Shown in pieces: positions 22,589-33,219 of a stretch of 33,523 nt of DNA. The stretch lies in assembly GCA_002189035.1 (NCBI GenBank), contig NEEC01000224.1, positions 1 through 33,523 on the forward strand. Direction: 5' to 3'. Origin of the DNA: Utricularia gibba. Its lineage: Eukaryota; Streptophyta; Magnoliopsida; Lamiales; Lentibulariaceae. The position numbers and the translations under genes are program-made. The notes below the pieces were generated by a model. That model searched no databases. It was not told the origin of the DNA and worked only from the letters and a program-made list of their open reading frames with translations. The first letter of the stretch is position 1. Every line of letters starts with the position of its first letter.

Positions 22589-23841
22589 CCTCCGAGGGCG
22601 CCTTCTCAAATATATAGCAGAGTGTTGAGAAAACCCATTGGGGTTCTCATGACATCCTAACTACATCAAATGCGTTACGATTTTCGTCGAGTGCGACCCG
22701 ATTGGGCTTAGTAGCCAGACCGAATCTCGGGCCGGACAAAGCTCCCAACGACAGCACCCGACTTTAAATGGCAAGCTATTGCTTGACAAACCATGTGGGC
22801 AGCCGCCGACAACCCAACGTTAATAAATGCATCACTTCTTTTGCCGGGCTACAGCTGACTTTGGGCTCAAGCCCGACCCGAATCCGGCCCGATCTCGGTG
22901 ACCCACAAAAGCGCCTTGTCAAGTGTAAAGCATGCTGTTGAAAAAACCATTTGGGGTGGTCATGAGATCCTAACTTCAATAAAGGCATCACGATTTACGT
23001 CGAATGGGATCGGATTGTGCTGTGAAGTCAGACCGAATCCTTGGGTCCGGACGAAGTTCCCAACAACAGCACCCGCAAAAAAACGACAACTTTTCCTCGA
23101 AAAAGCATGTAGGCAGCCGCCGAAAACCCAACGTTAATAAATGCATCACTTTTTTGGCCGGGCTACAAATGACTATGGGCCAGAGCGCGACTCGACCATT
23201 TGCTCGATACTAGTGCCAGCCTAGAGCGCCTCCTCAAATATAAATCAGGTTGTTGAGAAAACCATTTGGGTGCTCATGACATCCTAACTTCAAAAAATGC
23301 ATCACGATTTTCATCGAGTAGCACCCGATTGGGCTCAGGAGCCAGACCGAACCTTGGGCCCTTACAAAGCTGCCAACGACAGCACCCGCCTTAAAATGGC
23401 AAGCTATTGCTTGAAAAACCATTCAGGCAGCCGCCGAAAACCCAACGTTGATAAATGCATCACTTATTTTCCGGGCTACAACTGACTATGGGCCATAGCC
23501 CGACCCGACCTCTGGCCCAATCCCGAAACCCCCCAAGAGCGCCTTCTGAAATATAAAGTAGAGTGTTGAGAAAACCCGTTGGGGTTCTCATGACATCCTA
23601 ACTAAAGCAAATGCATTACGATTTCGTCGAGTACGACCCGATTGGGCTTAGTAGCCAGACCGAATCTCGGCCCTGACAAAGCTCCCAACTACAGCACCCA
23701 CCTTAAAACGGCAAGCTGTTGCTTGAAAAACCATTTAGGCAGCCGCCGAAAACCCATCGTTGATAAATGCATCACTTATTTTCCGGGCTACAACTGACTA
23801 TTGGCCTGAGCCCGACCCGACCTCTGGCCCAATCCCGAAAC
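22589..23841 (+). repeat. HOR copy 19 (A-B-C-D, 1253 bp)
   Basis: A has cccgactttaaa, gctattg, tgacaaacc, gactttggg. B has aaaggcatcac, a unique substitution (gatttacgtcg near 22993) and gaccgaatcc, which looks like gaacc and gatcc combined. Single-base losses occur in tcgaaaaagcatg (near 23100), atttgggtgc (near 23267) and tctcggccctg (near 23667). Confidence 0.95.
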
Positions 23842-25094
23842 CCTCCGAGGGCGCCTTCTCAAATATATAGCAGAGTGTTGAGAAAACCCATTGGGGTTCT
23901 CATGACATCCTAACTACATCAAATGCGTTACGATTTTCGTCGAGTGCGACCCGATTGGGCTTAGTAGCCAGACCGAATCTCGGGCCGGACAAAGCTCCCA
24001 ACGACAGCACCCGACTTTAAATGGCAAGCTATTGCTTGACAAACCATGTGGGCAGCCGCCGACAACCCAACGTTAATAAATGCATCACTTCTTTTGCCGG
24101 GCTACAGCTGACTTTGGGCTCAAGCCCGACCCGAATCCGGCCCGATCTCGGTGACCCACAAAAGCGCCTTGTCAAGTGTAAAGCATGCTGTTGAAAAAAC
24201 CATTTGGGGTGGTCATGAGATCCTAACTTCAATAAAGGTGTCACGATTTTCGTCGAATGGGATCGGATTGTGCTGTGAAGTCAGACCGATCCTTGGGTCC
24301 GGACGAAGTTCCCAACAACAGCACCCGCAAAAAAACGACAACTTTTCCTCGAAAAAAGCATGTAGGCAGCCGCCGAAAACCCAACGTTAATAAATGCATC
24401 ACTTTTTGGGCCGGGCTACAAATGACTATGGGCCAGAGCGCGACTCGACCATTTGCTCGATACTAGTGCCAGCCTAGAGCGCTCCTCAAATATAAATCAG
24501 GTTGTTGAGAAAACCATTTGGGGTGCTCATGACATCCTAACTTCAAAAAATGCATCACGATTTTCATCGAGTAGCACCCGATTGGGCTCAGGAGCCAGAC
24601 CGAACCTTGGGCCCTTACAAAGCTGCCAACGACAGCACCCGCCTTAAAATGGCAAGCTATTGCTTGAAAAACCATTCAGGCAGCCGCCGAAAACCCAACG
24701 TTGATAAATGCATCACTTATTTTCCGGGCTACAACTGACTATGGGCCATAGCCCGACCCGACCTCTGGCCCAATCCCGAAACCCCCCAAGAGCGCCTTCT
24801 GAATATAAAGTAGAGTGTTGAGAAAACCCGTTGGGGTTCTCATGACATCCTAACTAAAGCAAATGCATTACGATTTCGTCGAGTACGACCCGATTGGGCT
24901 TAGTAGCCAGACCGAATCTCGGGCCCTGACAAAGCTCCCAACTACAGCACCCACCTTAAAACGGCAAGCTGTTGCTTGAAAAACCATTTAGGCAGCCGCC
25001 GAAAACCCATCGTTGATAAATGCATCACTTATTTTCCGGGCTACAACTGACTATTGGCCTGAGCCCGACCCGACCTCTGGCCCAATCCCGAAAC
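23842..25094 (+). repeat. HOR copy 20 (A-B-C-D, 1253 bp)
   Basis: A is the same as copy 19 (cccgactttaaa, gctattg, tgacaaacc, gactttggg). B has aaaggtgtcac and gaccgatcc, plus cactttttgggccggg (t to g near 24408). Single losses are gagcgctcctc near 24480 and tctgaatataaag near 24802. Confidence 0.95.
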
Positions 25095-26191
25095 CCTCCG
25101 AGGGCGCCTTCTCAAATATATAGCAGAGTGTTGAGAAAACCCATTGGGGTTCTCATGACATCCTAACTACATCAAATGCGTTACGATTTTCGTCGAGTGC
25201 GACCCGATTGGGCTTAGTAGCCAGACCGAATCTCGGGCCGGACAAAGCTCCCAACGACAGCACCCGCCTTTAAATGGCAAGCTGTTGCTTGAAAAACCAT
25301 GTGGGCAGCCGCCGACAACCCAACGTTAATAAATGCATCACTTCTTTTGCCGGGCTACAGCTGACTTTGGGCTCAAGCCCGACCCGAATCCGGCCCGATC
25401 TCGGTGACCCACAAAAGCGCCTTGTCAAGTGTAAAGCATGCTGTTGAAAAAACCATTTGGTGGTCATGAGATCCTAACTTCAATAAAGGTGTCACGATTT
25501 TCGTCGAATGGGATCGGATTGTGCTGTGAAGTCAGACCGAACCTTGGGTCCGGACGAAGTTCCCAACAACAGCACCCGCAAAAAAACGACAACTTTTCCT
25601 CGAAAAAAGCATGTAGGCAGCCGCCGAAAACCCAACGTTAATAAATGCATCACTTTTTTGGCCGGGCTACAAATGACTATGGGCCAGAGCGCGACTCGAC
25701 CATTTGCTCGATACTAGTGCCAGCCTAGAGCGCCTCCTCAAATATAAATCAGGTTGTGAGAAAACCATTTGGGGTGCTCATGACATCCTAACTTCAAAAA
25801 ATGCATCACGATTTTCATCGAGTAGCACCCGATTGGGCTCAGGAGCCAGACCGAACCTTGGGCCCTTACAAAGCTGCCAACGACAGCACCCGCCTTAAAA
25901 TGGCAAGCTATTGCTTGAAAAACCATTCAGGCAGCCGCCGAAAACCCAACGTTGATAAATGCATCACTTATTTTCCGGGCTACAACTGACTATGGGCCAT
26001 AGCCCGACCCGACCTGGCCCAATCCCGAAACCCCCAAGAGCGCCTTCTGAAATATAAAGTAGAGTGTTGAGAAAACCCGTTTGGGTTCTCATGACATCCT
26101 AACTAAAGCAAATGCATTACGATTTCGTCGAGTACGACCCGATTGGGCTTAGTAGCCAGACCGAATCTCGGGCCCTGACAAAGCTCCCAAC
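25095..26191 (+). repeat. HOR copy 21 (A-B-C, first half of D)
   Basis: A has cccgcctttaaa, gctgttg, tgaaaaacc, gactttggg. B has aaaggtgtcac and gaccgaacc, with accatttggtggtc (two g lost near 25460). C has ggttgtgag (near 25753) and gacctggccc (near 26011) losses. D ends after gggccctgacaaagctcccaac and is joined directly to an A second half. Confidence 0.93.
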
Positions 26192-27265
26192 TTAAATGGC
26201 AAGCTGTTGCTTGAAAAACCATGTGGGCAGCCGCCGACAACCCAACGTTAATAAATGCATCACTTCTTTTGCCGGGCTACAGCTGACTTTGGGCTCAAGC
26301 CCGACCCGAATCCGGCCCGATCTCGGTGACCCACAAAAGCGCCTTGTCAAGTGTAAAGCATGCTGTTGAAAAAACCATTTGGGGTGGTCATGAGATCCTA
26401 ACTTCAATAAAGGTTCACGATTTTCGTCGAATGGGATCGGATTGTGCTGTGAAGTCAGACCGAACCTTGGGTCCGGACAAAGTTCCCAACAACAGCACCC
26501 GCAAAAAAACGACAACTTTTCCTCAAAAAGCATGTAGGCAGCCGCCGAAAACCCAACGTTAATAAATGCATCACTTTTTGGCCGGGCTACAAATGACTAT
26601 GGGCCAGAGCGCGACTCGACCATTTGCTCGATACTAGTGCCAGCCTAGAGCGCCTCCTCAAATATAAATCAGGTTGTTGAGAAAACCATTTGGGGTGCTC
26701 ATGACATCCTAACTTCAAAAATGCATCACGATTTTCATCGAGTAGCACCCGATTGGGCTCAGGAGCCAGACCGAACCTTGGGCCCTTACAAAGCTGCCAA
26801 CGACAGCACCCGCCTTAAAATGGCAAGCTATTGCTTGAAAAACCATTCAGGCAGCCGCCGAAAACCCAACGTTGATAAATGCATCACTTATTTTCCGGGC
26901 TACAACTGACTATGGGCCATAGCCCGACCCGACCTCTGGCCCAATCCCGAAACCCCCAAGAGCGCCTTCTGAAATATAAAGTAGAGTGTTGAGAAAACCC
27001 GTTGGGGTTCTCATGACATCCTAACTAAAGCAAATGCATTACGATTTCGTCGAGTACGACCCGATTGGGCTTAGTAGCCAGACCGAATCTCGGGCCCTGA
27101 CAAAGCTCCCAACTACAGCACCCACCTTAAAACGGCAAGCTGTTGCTTGAAAAACCATTTAGGCAGCCGCCGAAAACCCATCGTTGATAAATGCATCACT
27201 TATTTTCCGGGCTACAACTGACTATTGGCCTGAGCCCGACCCGACCTCTGGCCCAATCCCGAAAC
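26192..27265 (+). repeat. HOR copy 22 (A second half, then B-C-D)
   Basis: The join ctcccaacttaaatggc (26183-26200) fuses a D first half to an A second half, deleting about one monomer; B-to-B distance is 922 instead of 1250. B has aaaggttcac, gaccgaacc, gtccggacaaagttcc (a where most have g), tcctcaaaaagcatg, and a shortened T run. C has one a lost in cttcaaaaatgc. D has cccgttgggg. Confidence 0.93.
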
Positions 27266-28539
27266 CCTCCGAGGGCGCCTTCTCAAATATATAGCAGAGT
27301 GTTGAGAAAACCCATTGGGGTTCTCATGACATCCTAACTACATCAAATGCGTTACGATTTTCGTCGAGTGCGACCCGATTGGGCTTAGTAGCCAGACCGA
27401 ATCTCGGGCCGGACAAAGCTCCCAACGACAGCACCCGCCTTTAAATGGCAAGCTGTTGCTTGAAAACCATGTGGGCAGCCGCCGACAACCCAACGTTAAT
27501 AAATGCATCACTTCTTTTGCCGGGCTACAGCTGACTTTGGGCTCAAGCCCGACCCGAATCCGGCCCGATCTCGGTGACCCACAAAAGCGCCTTGTCAAGT
27601 GTAAAGCATGCTGTTGAAAAAACCATTTGGGGTGGTCATGAGATCCTAACTTCAATAAAGGTGTCACGATTTTCGTCGAATGGGATCGGATTGTGCTGTG
27701 AAGTCAGACCGAACCTTGGGTCCGGACGAAGTTCCCAACAACAGCACCCGCAAAAAAACGACAACTTTTCCTCGAAAAAAGCATGTAGGCAGCCGCCGAA
27801 AACCCAACGTTAATAAATGCATCACTTTTTTGGCCGGGCTACAAATGACTATGGGCCAGAGCGCGACTCGACCATTTGCTCGATACTAGTGCCAGCCTAG
27901 AGCGCCTCCTCAAATATAAATCAGGTTGTTGAGAAAACCATTTGGGGTGCTCATGACATCCTAACTTCAAAAAATGCATCACGATTTTCATCGAGTAGCA
28001 CCCGATTGGGCTCAGGAGCCAGACCGAACCTTGGGCCCTTACAAAGCTGCCAACGACAGCACCCGCCTTAAAATGGCAAGCTATTGCTTGAAAAACCATT
28101 CAGGCAGCCGCCGAAAACCCAACGTTGATAAATGCATCACTTATTTTCCGGGCTACAACTGACTATGGGCCATAGCCCGACCCGACCTCTGGCCCAATCC
28201 GAAACCCCCCAAGAGCGCCTTCTGAAATATAAAGAGTGTTGAGAAAACCCATTGGGGTTCTCATGACATCCTAACTAAAACGATCCGACCGAAGTTCTTC
28301 GATTGGTTACTTAAATGCCCCTCATGACATCCTAAAGCAAATGCGAGTCCCGATTGGCTCAGACCGGGCCCTGACAAAGCTCCCAACTACAGCACCCACC
28401 TTAAAACGGCAAGCTGTTGCTTGAAAAACCATTTAGGCAGCCGCCGAAAACCCATCGTTGATAAATGCATCACTTATTTTCCGGGCTACAACTGACTATT
28501 GGCCTGAGCCCGACCCGACCTCTGGCCCAATCCCGAAAC
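27266..28539 (+). repeat. HOR copy 23 (A-B-C-D with rearranged D, 1274 bp)
   Basis: A has cccgcctttaaa, gctgttg, tgaaaacc, gactttggg. B has aaaggtgtcac and gaccgaacc. C ends caatccgaaac (one c lost), and D starts ataaagagtgttgag (three bases lost) with cccattgggg. D then carries the anomalous segment described separately, before resuming at gggccctgacaaagc. Confidence 0.93.
28274..28370 (+). repeat. Rearranged D segment with repeated ctcatgacatccta
   Basis: ctcatgacatccta occurs at 28260-28273 and again at 28321-28334, 61 bp apart. Between them lie 47 bases that I could not place cleanly in any monomer; they contain a small inverted repeat, gaagttcttc. After the second copy, D continues with several internal losses (gcaaatgcgagtcccgattggctcagaccgggccc). 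It looks like a slippage or filler event during repair. A small insertion with flanking direct repeats is less likely, because that flank is native satellite sequence. Confidence 0.75.
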
Positions 28540-29790
28540 CCTCCGAGGGCGCCTTCTCAAATATATAGCAGAGTGTTGAGAAAACCCATTGGGGTTCTCA
28601 TGACATCCTAACTACATCAAATGCGTTACGATTTTCGTCGAGTGCGACCCGATTGGGCTTAGTAGCCAGACCGAATCTCGGGCCGGACAAAGCTCCCAAC
28701 GACAGCACCCGCCTTTAAATGGCAAGCTGTTGCTTGAAAAACCATGTGGCAGCCGCCGACAACCCAACGTTAATAAATGCATCACTTCTTTTGCCGGGCT
28801 ACAGCTGACTTTGGGCTCAAGCCCGACCCGAATCCGGCCCGATCTCGGTGACCCACAAAAGCGCCTTGTCAAGTGTAAAGCATGCTGTTGAAAAAACCAT
28901 TTGGGGTGGTCATGAGATCCTAACTTCAATAAAGGTCACGATTTTCGTCGAATGGGATCGGATTGTGCTGTGAAGTCAGACCGAACCTTGGGTCCGGACA
29001 AAGTTCCCAACAACAGCACCCGCAAAAAAACGACAACTTTTCCTCGAAAAAAGCATGTAGGCAGCCGCCGAAAACCCAACGTTAATAAATGCATCACTTT
29101 TTTGGCCGGGCTACAAATGACTATGGGCCAGAGCGCGACTCGACCATTTGCTCGATACTAGTGCCAGCCTAGAGCGCCTCCTCAAATATAAATCAGGTTG
29201 TTGAGAAAACCATTTGGGGTGCTCATGACATCCTAACTTCAAAAAATGCATCACGATTTTCATCGAGTAGCACCCGATTGGGCTCAGGAGCCAGACCGAA
29301 CCTTGGGCCCTTACAAAGCTGCCAACGACAGCACCCGCCTTAAAATGGCAAGCTATTGCTTGAAAAACCATTCAGGCAGCCGCCGAAAACCCAACGTTGA
29401 TAAATGCATCACTTATTTTCCGGGCTACAACTGACTATGGGCCATAGCCCGACCCGACCTCTGGCCCAATCCCGAAACCCCCAAGAGCGCCTTCTGAAAT
29501 ATAAAGTAGAGTGTTGAGAAAACCCATTGGGGTTCTCATGACATCCTAACTAAAGCAAATGCATTACGATTTCGTCGAGTACGACCCGATTGGGCTTAGT
29601 AGCCAGACCGAATCTCGGGCCCTGACAAAGCTCCCAACTACAGCACCCACCTTAAAACGGCAAGCTGTTGCTTGAAAAACCATTTAGGCAGCCGCCGAAA
29701 ACCCATCGTTGATAAATGCATCACTTATTTTCCGGGCTACAACTGACTATTGGCCTGAGCCCGACCCGACCTCTGGCCCAATCCCGAAAC
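28540..29790 (+). repeat. HOR copy 24 (A-B-C-D, 1251 bp)
   Basis: A has cccgcctttaaa, gctgttg, tgaaaaacc, gactttggg and catgtggcagcc (one g lost, shared with copy 28). B has aaaggtcacg (two bases lost), gaccgaacc and gtccggacaaagttcc, shared only with copy 22. D has cccattgggg. Confidence 0.95.
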
Positions 29791-31041
29791 CCTCCGAGGG
29801 CGCCTTCTCAAATATATAGCAGAGTGTTGAGAAAACCCATTGGGGTTCTCATGACATCCTAACTACATCAAATGCGTTACGATTTTCGTCGAGTGCGACC
29901 CGATTGGGCTTAGTAGCCAGACCGAATCTCGGGCCGGACAAAGCTCCCAACGACAGCACCCGCTTTAAATGGCAAGCTGTTGCTTGAAAAACCATGTGGG
30001 CAGCCCGACAACCCAACGTTAATAAATGCATCACTTCTTTTGCCGGGCTACAGCTGACTTTGGGCTCAAGCCCGACCCGAATCCGGCCCGATCTCGGTGA
30101 CCCACAAAAGCGCCTTGTCAAGTGTAAAGCATGCTGTTGAAAAAACCATTTGGGGTGGTCATGAGATCCTAACTTCAATAAAGGTGTCACGATTTTCGTC
30201 GAATGGGATCGGATTGTGCTGTGAAGTCAGACCGAACCTTGGGTCCGGACGAAGTTCCCAACAACAGCACCCGCAAAAAAACGACAACTTTTCCTCGAAA
30301 AAAGCATGTAGGCAGCCGCCGAAAACCCAACGTTAATAAATGCATCACTTTTTTGGCCGGGCTACAAATGACTATGGGCCAGAGCGCGACTCGACCATTT
30401 GCTCGATACTAGTGCCAGCCTAGAGCGCCTCCTCAAATATAAATCAGGTTGTTGAGAAAACCATTTGGGGTGCTCATGACATCCTAACTTCAAAAAATGC
30501 ATCACGATTTTCATCGAGTAGCACCCGATTGGGCTCAGGAGCCAGACCGAACCTTGGGCCCTTACAAAGCTGCCAACGACAGCACCCGCCTTAAAATGGC
30601 AAGCTATTGCTTGAAAAACCATTCAGGCAGCCGCCGAAAACCCAACGTTGATAAATGCATCACTTATTTTCCGGGCTACAACTGACTATGGGCCATAGCC
30701 CGACCCGACCTCTGGCCCAATCCCGAAACCCCCAAGAGCGCCTTCTGAAATATAAAGTAGAGTGTTGAGAAAACCCATTGGGGTTCTCATGACATCCTAA
30801 CTAAAGCAAATGCATTACGATTTCGTCGAGTACGACCCGATTGGGCTTAGTAGCCAGACCGAATCTCGGGCCCTGACAAAGCTCCCAACTACAGCACCCA
30901 CCTTAAAACGGCAAGCTGTTGCTTGAAAAACCATTTAGGCAGCCGCCGAAAACCCATCGTTGATAAATGCATCACTTATTTTCCGGGCTACAACTGACTA
31001 TTGGCCTGAGCCCGACCCGACCTCTGGCCCAATCCCGAAAC
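29791..31041 (+). repeat. HOR copy 25 (A-B-C-D, 1251 bp)
   Basis: A has cccgctttaaa, gctgttg, tgaaaaacc, gactttggg and gggcagcccgacaac near 30000 (two bases lost, destroying the AGCCGCC box). B has aaaggtgtcac and gaccgaacc. D has cccattgggg. Confidence 0.95.
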
Positions 31042-31969
31042 CCTCCGAGGGCGCCTTCTCAAATATATAGCAGAGTGTTGAGAAAACCCATTGGGGTTCT
31101 CATGACATCCTAACTACATCAAATGCGTTACGATTTTCGTCGAGTGCGACCCGATTGGGCTTAGTAGCCAGACCGAATCTCGGGCCGGACAAAGCTCCCA
31201 ACGACAGCACCCGCCTTTAAATGGCAAGCTGTTGCTTGAAAAACCATGTGGGCAGCCGCCGACAACCCAACGTTAATAAATGCATCACTTCTTTTGCCGG
31301 GCTACAGCTGACTATGGGCTCAAGCCCGACCCGAATCCGGCCCGATCTCGGTGACCCACAAAGCGCCTTGTCAAGTGTAAAGCATGCTGTTGAAAAACCA
31401 TTTGGGGTGGTCATGAGATCCTAACTTCAATAAAGGTGTCACGATTTTCGTCGAATGGGATCGGATTGTGCTGTGAAGTCAGACCGAACCTTGGGTCCGG
31501 ACGAAGTTCCCAACAACAGCACCCGCAAAAAAACGACAACTTTTCCTCGAAAAAAAGCATGTAGGCAGCCGCCGAAAACCCAACGTTAATAAATGCATCA
31601 CTTTTTTGGCCGGGCTACAAATGACTATGGGCCAGAGCCGACTCGACCATTTGCTCGATACCCCCTAGAGCGCCTCTCAAATATAATCAGGTGTTGAGAA
31701 AACCATTTGGGTCTCATGACATCCTAACTAAAGCAAATGCATTACGATTTTCGTCGAGTACGACCCGATTGGGCTTAGTAGCCAGACCGAATCTCGGGCC
31801 CTGACAAAGCTCCCAACTACAGCACCCACCTTAAAACGGCAAGCTGTTGCTTGAAAAACCATTTAGGCAGCCGCCGAAAACCCATCGTTGATAAATGCAT
31901 CACTTATTTTCCGGGCTACAACTGACTATTGGCCTGAGCCCGACCCGACCTCTGGCCCAATCCCGAAAC
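31042..31969 (+). repeat. HOR copy 26 (A-B-C/D hybrid, 928 bp)
   Basis: One monomer shorter than normal. A has cccgcctttaaa, gctgttg and gactatggg. B has single-base losses (cacaaagcgcc, gttgaaaaacc), one gain in the A run near 31551, and a damaged end (gataccccctagag) that removes the ACTAGT site. The C start is thinned (gcctctcaaatataatcagg) and switches to D within catgacatcctaact. Confidence 0.93.
31661..31730 (+). repeat. C-to-D fusion point (copy 26)
   Basis: C-type sequence (tagagcgcc, aatcaggtgttgag, accatttggg) passes into D-type (ctaactaaagcaaatgcattacg) across the shared tctcatgacatcctaact at about 31712-31729. About one monomer is missing. Several single-base losses crowd the 60 bases upstream, as at the copy 3/4 junction. 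Confidence 0.85.
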
Positions 31970-33219
31970 CCCCAAGAGCGCCTTCTCAAATATATAGCAG
32001 AGTGTTGAGAAAACCCATTGGGGTTCTCATGACATCCTAACTACATCAAATGCGTTACGATTTTCGTCGAGTGCGACCCGATTGGGCTTAGTAGCCAGAC
32101 CGAATCTCGGGCCGGACAAAGCTCCCAACGACAGCACCCGCCTTTAAATGGCAAGCTGTTGCTTGAAAAACCATGTGGGCAGCCGCCGACAACCCAACGT
32201 TAATAAATGCATCACTTCTTTTGCCGGGCTACAGCTGACTTTGGGCTCAAGCCCGACCCGAATCCGGCCCGATCTCGGTGACCCACAAAAGCGCCTTGTC
32301 AAGTGTAAAGCATGCTGTTGAAAAAAAGGGGGGGTGGTCATGAGATCCTAACTTCAATAAAGGTGTCACGATTTTCGTCGAATGGGATCGGATTGTGCTG
32401 TGAAGTCAGACCGAACCTTGGGTCCGGACGAAGTTCCCAACAACAGCACCCGCAAAAAAACGACAACTTTTCCTCGAAAAAAGCATGTAGGCAGCCGCCG
32501 AAAACCCAACGTTAATAAATGCATCACTTTTTTGGCCGGGCTACAAATGACTATGGGCCAGAGCGCGACTCGACCATTTGCTCGATACTAGTGCCAGCCT
32601 AGAGCGCCTCCTCAAATATAAATCAGGTTGTTGAGAAAACCATTGGGGTGCTCATGACATCCTAACTTCAAAAAATGCATCACGATTTTCATCGAGTAGC
32701 ACCCGATTGGGCTCAGGAGCCAGACCGAACCTTGGGCCCTTACAAAGCTGCCAACGACAGCACCCGCCTTAAAATGGCAAGCTATTGCTTGAAAAACCAT
32801 TCAGGCAGCCGCCGAAAACCCAACGTTGATAAATGCATCACTTATTTTCCGGGCTACAACTGACTATGGCCATAGCCCGACCCGACCTCTGGCCCAATCC
32901 CGAAACCCCCCAAGAGCGCCTTCTGAAATATAAAGTAGAGTGTTGAGAAAACCCATTGGGGTTCTCATGACATCCTAACTAAAGCAAATGCATTACGATT
33001 TCGTCGAGTACGACCCGATTGGGCTTAGTAGCCAGACCGAATCTCGGGCCCTGACAAAGCTCCCAACTACAGCACCCACCTTAAAACGGCAAGCTGTTGC
33101 TTGAAAAACCATTTAGGCAGCCGCCGAAAACCCATCGTTGATAAATGCATCACTTATTTTCCGGGCTACAACTGACTATTGGCCTGAGCCCGACCCGACC
33201 TCTGGCCCAATCCCGAAAC
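31970..33219 (+). repeat. HOR copy 27 (A-B-C-D, 1250 bp)
   Basis: A starts with ccccaagagcgccttctc, a D-type start on an A body, unlike all other A monomers. It has cccgcctttaaa, gctgttg and gactttggg. B has aaaggtgtcac, gaccgaacc and the homopolymer anomaly at 32321-32334. C has losses at accattggggtg near 32643 and ctatggccatag near 32868. D has cccattgggg. Confidence 0.94.
32321..32334 (+). other. A7G7 homopolymer replacing accatttgg in monomer B (copy 27)
   Basis: Other B monomers read ttgaaaaaaccatttggggtgg; here the ccattt is gone and the text is seven a followed by seven g. Loss of the most conserved block of the unit in favour of two homopolymers is more typical of a base-calling or consensus fault than of a natural change, but it cannot be decided from the text. 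Confidence 0.7.

Noticed and set aside
28260-28334. Target-site duplication of an inserted mobile element.
   Set aside because: The flanking 14-mer is native satellite sequence found in most monomers, and the 47 intervening bases have no terminal repeats or coding capacity.
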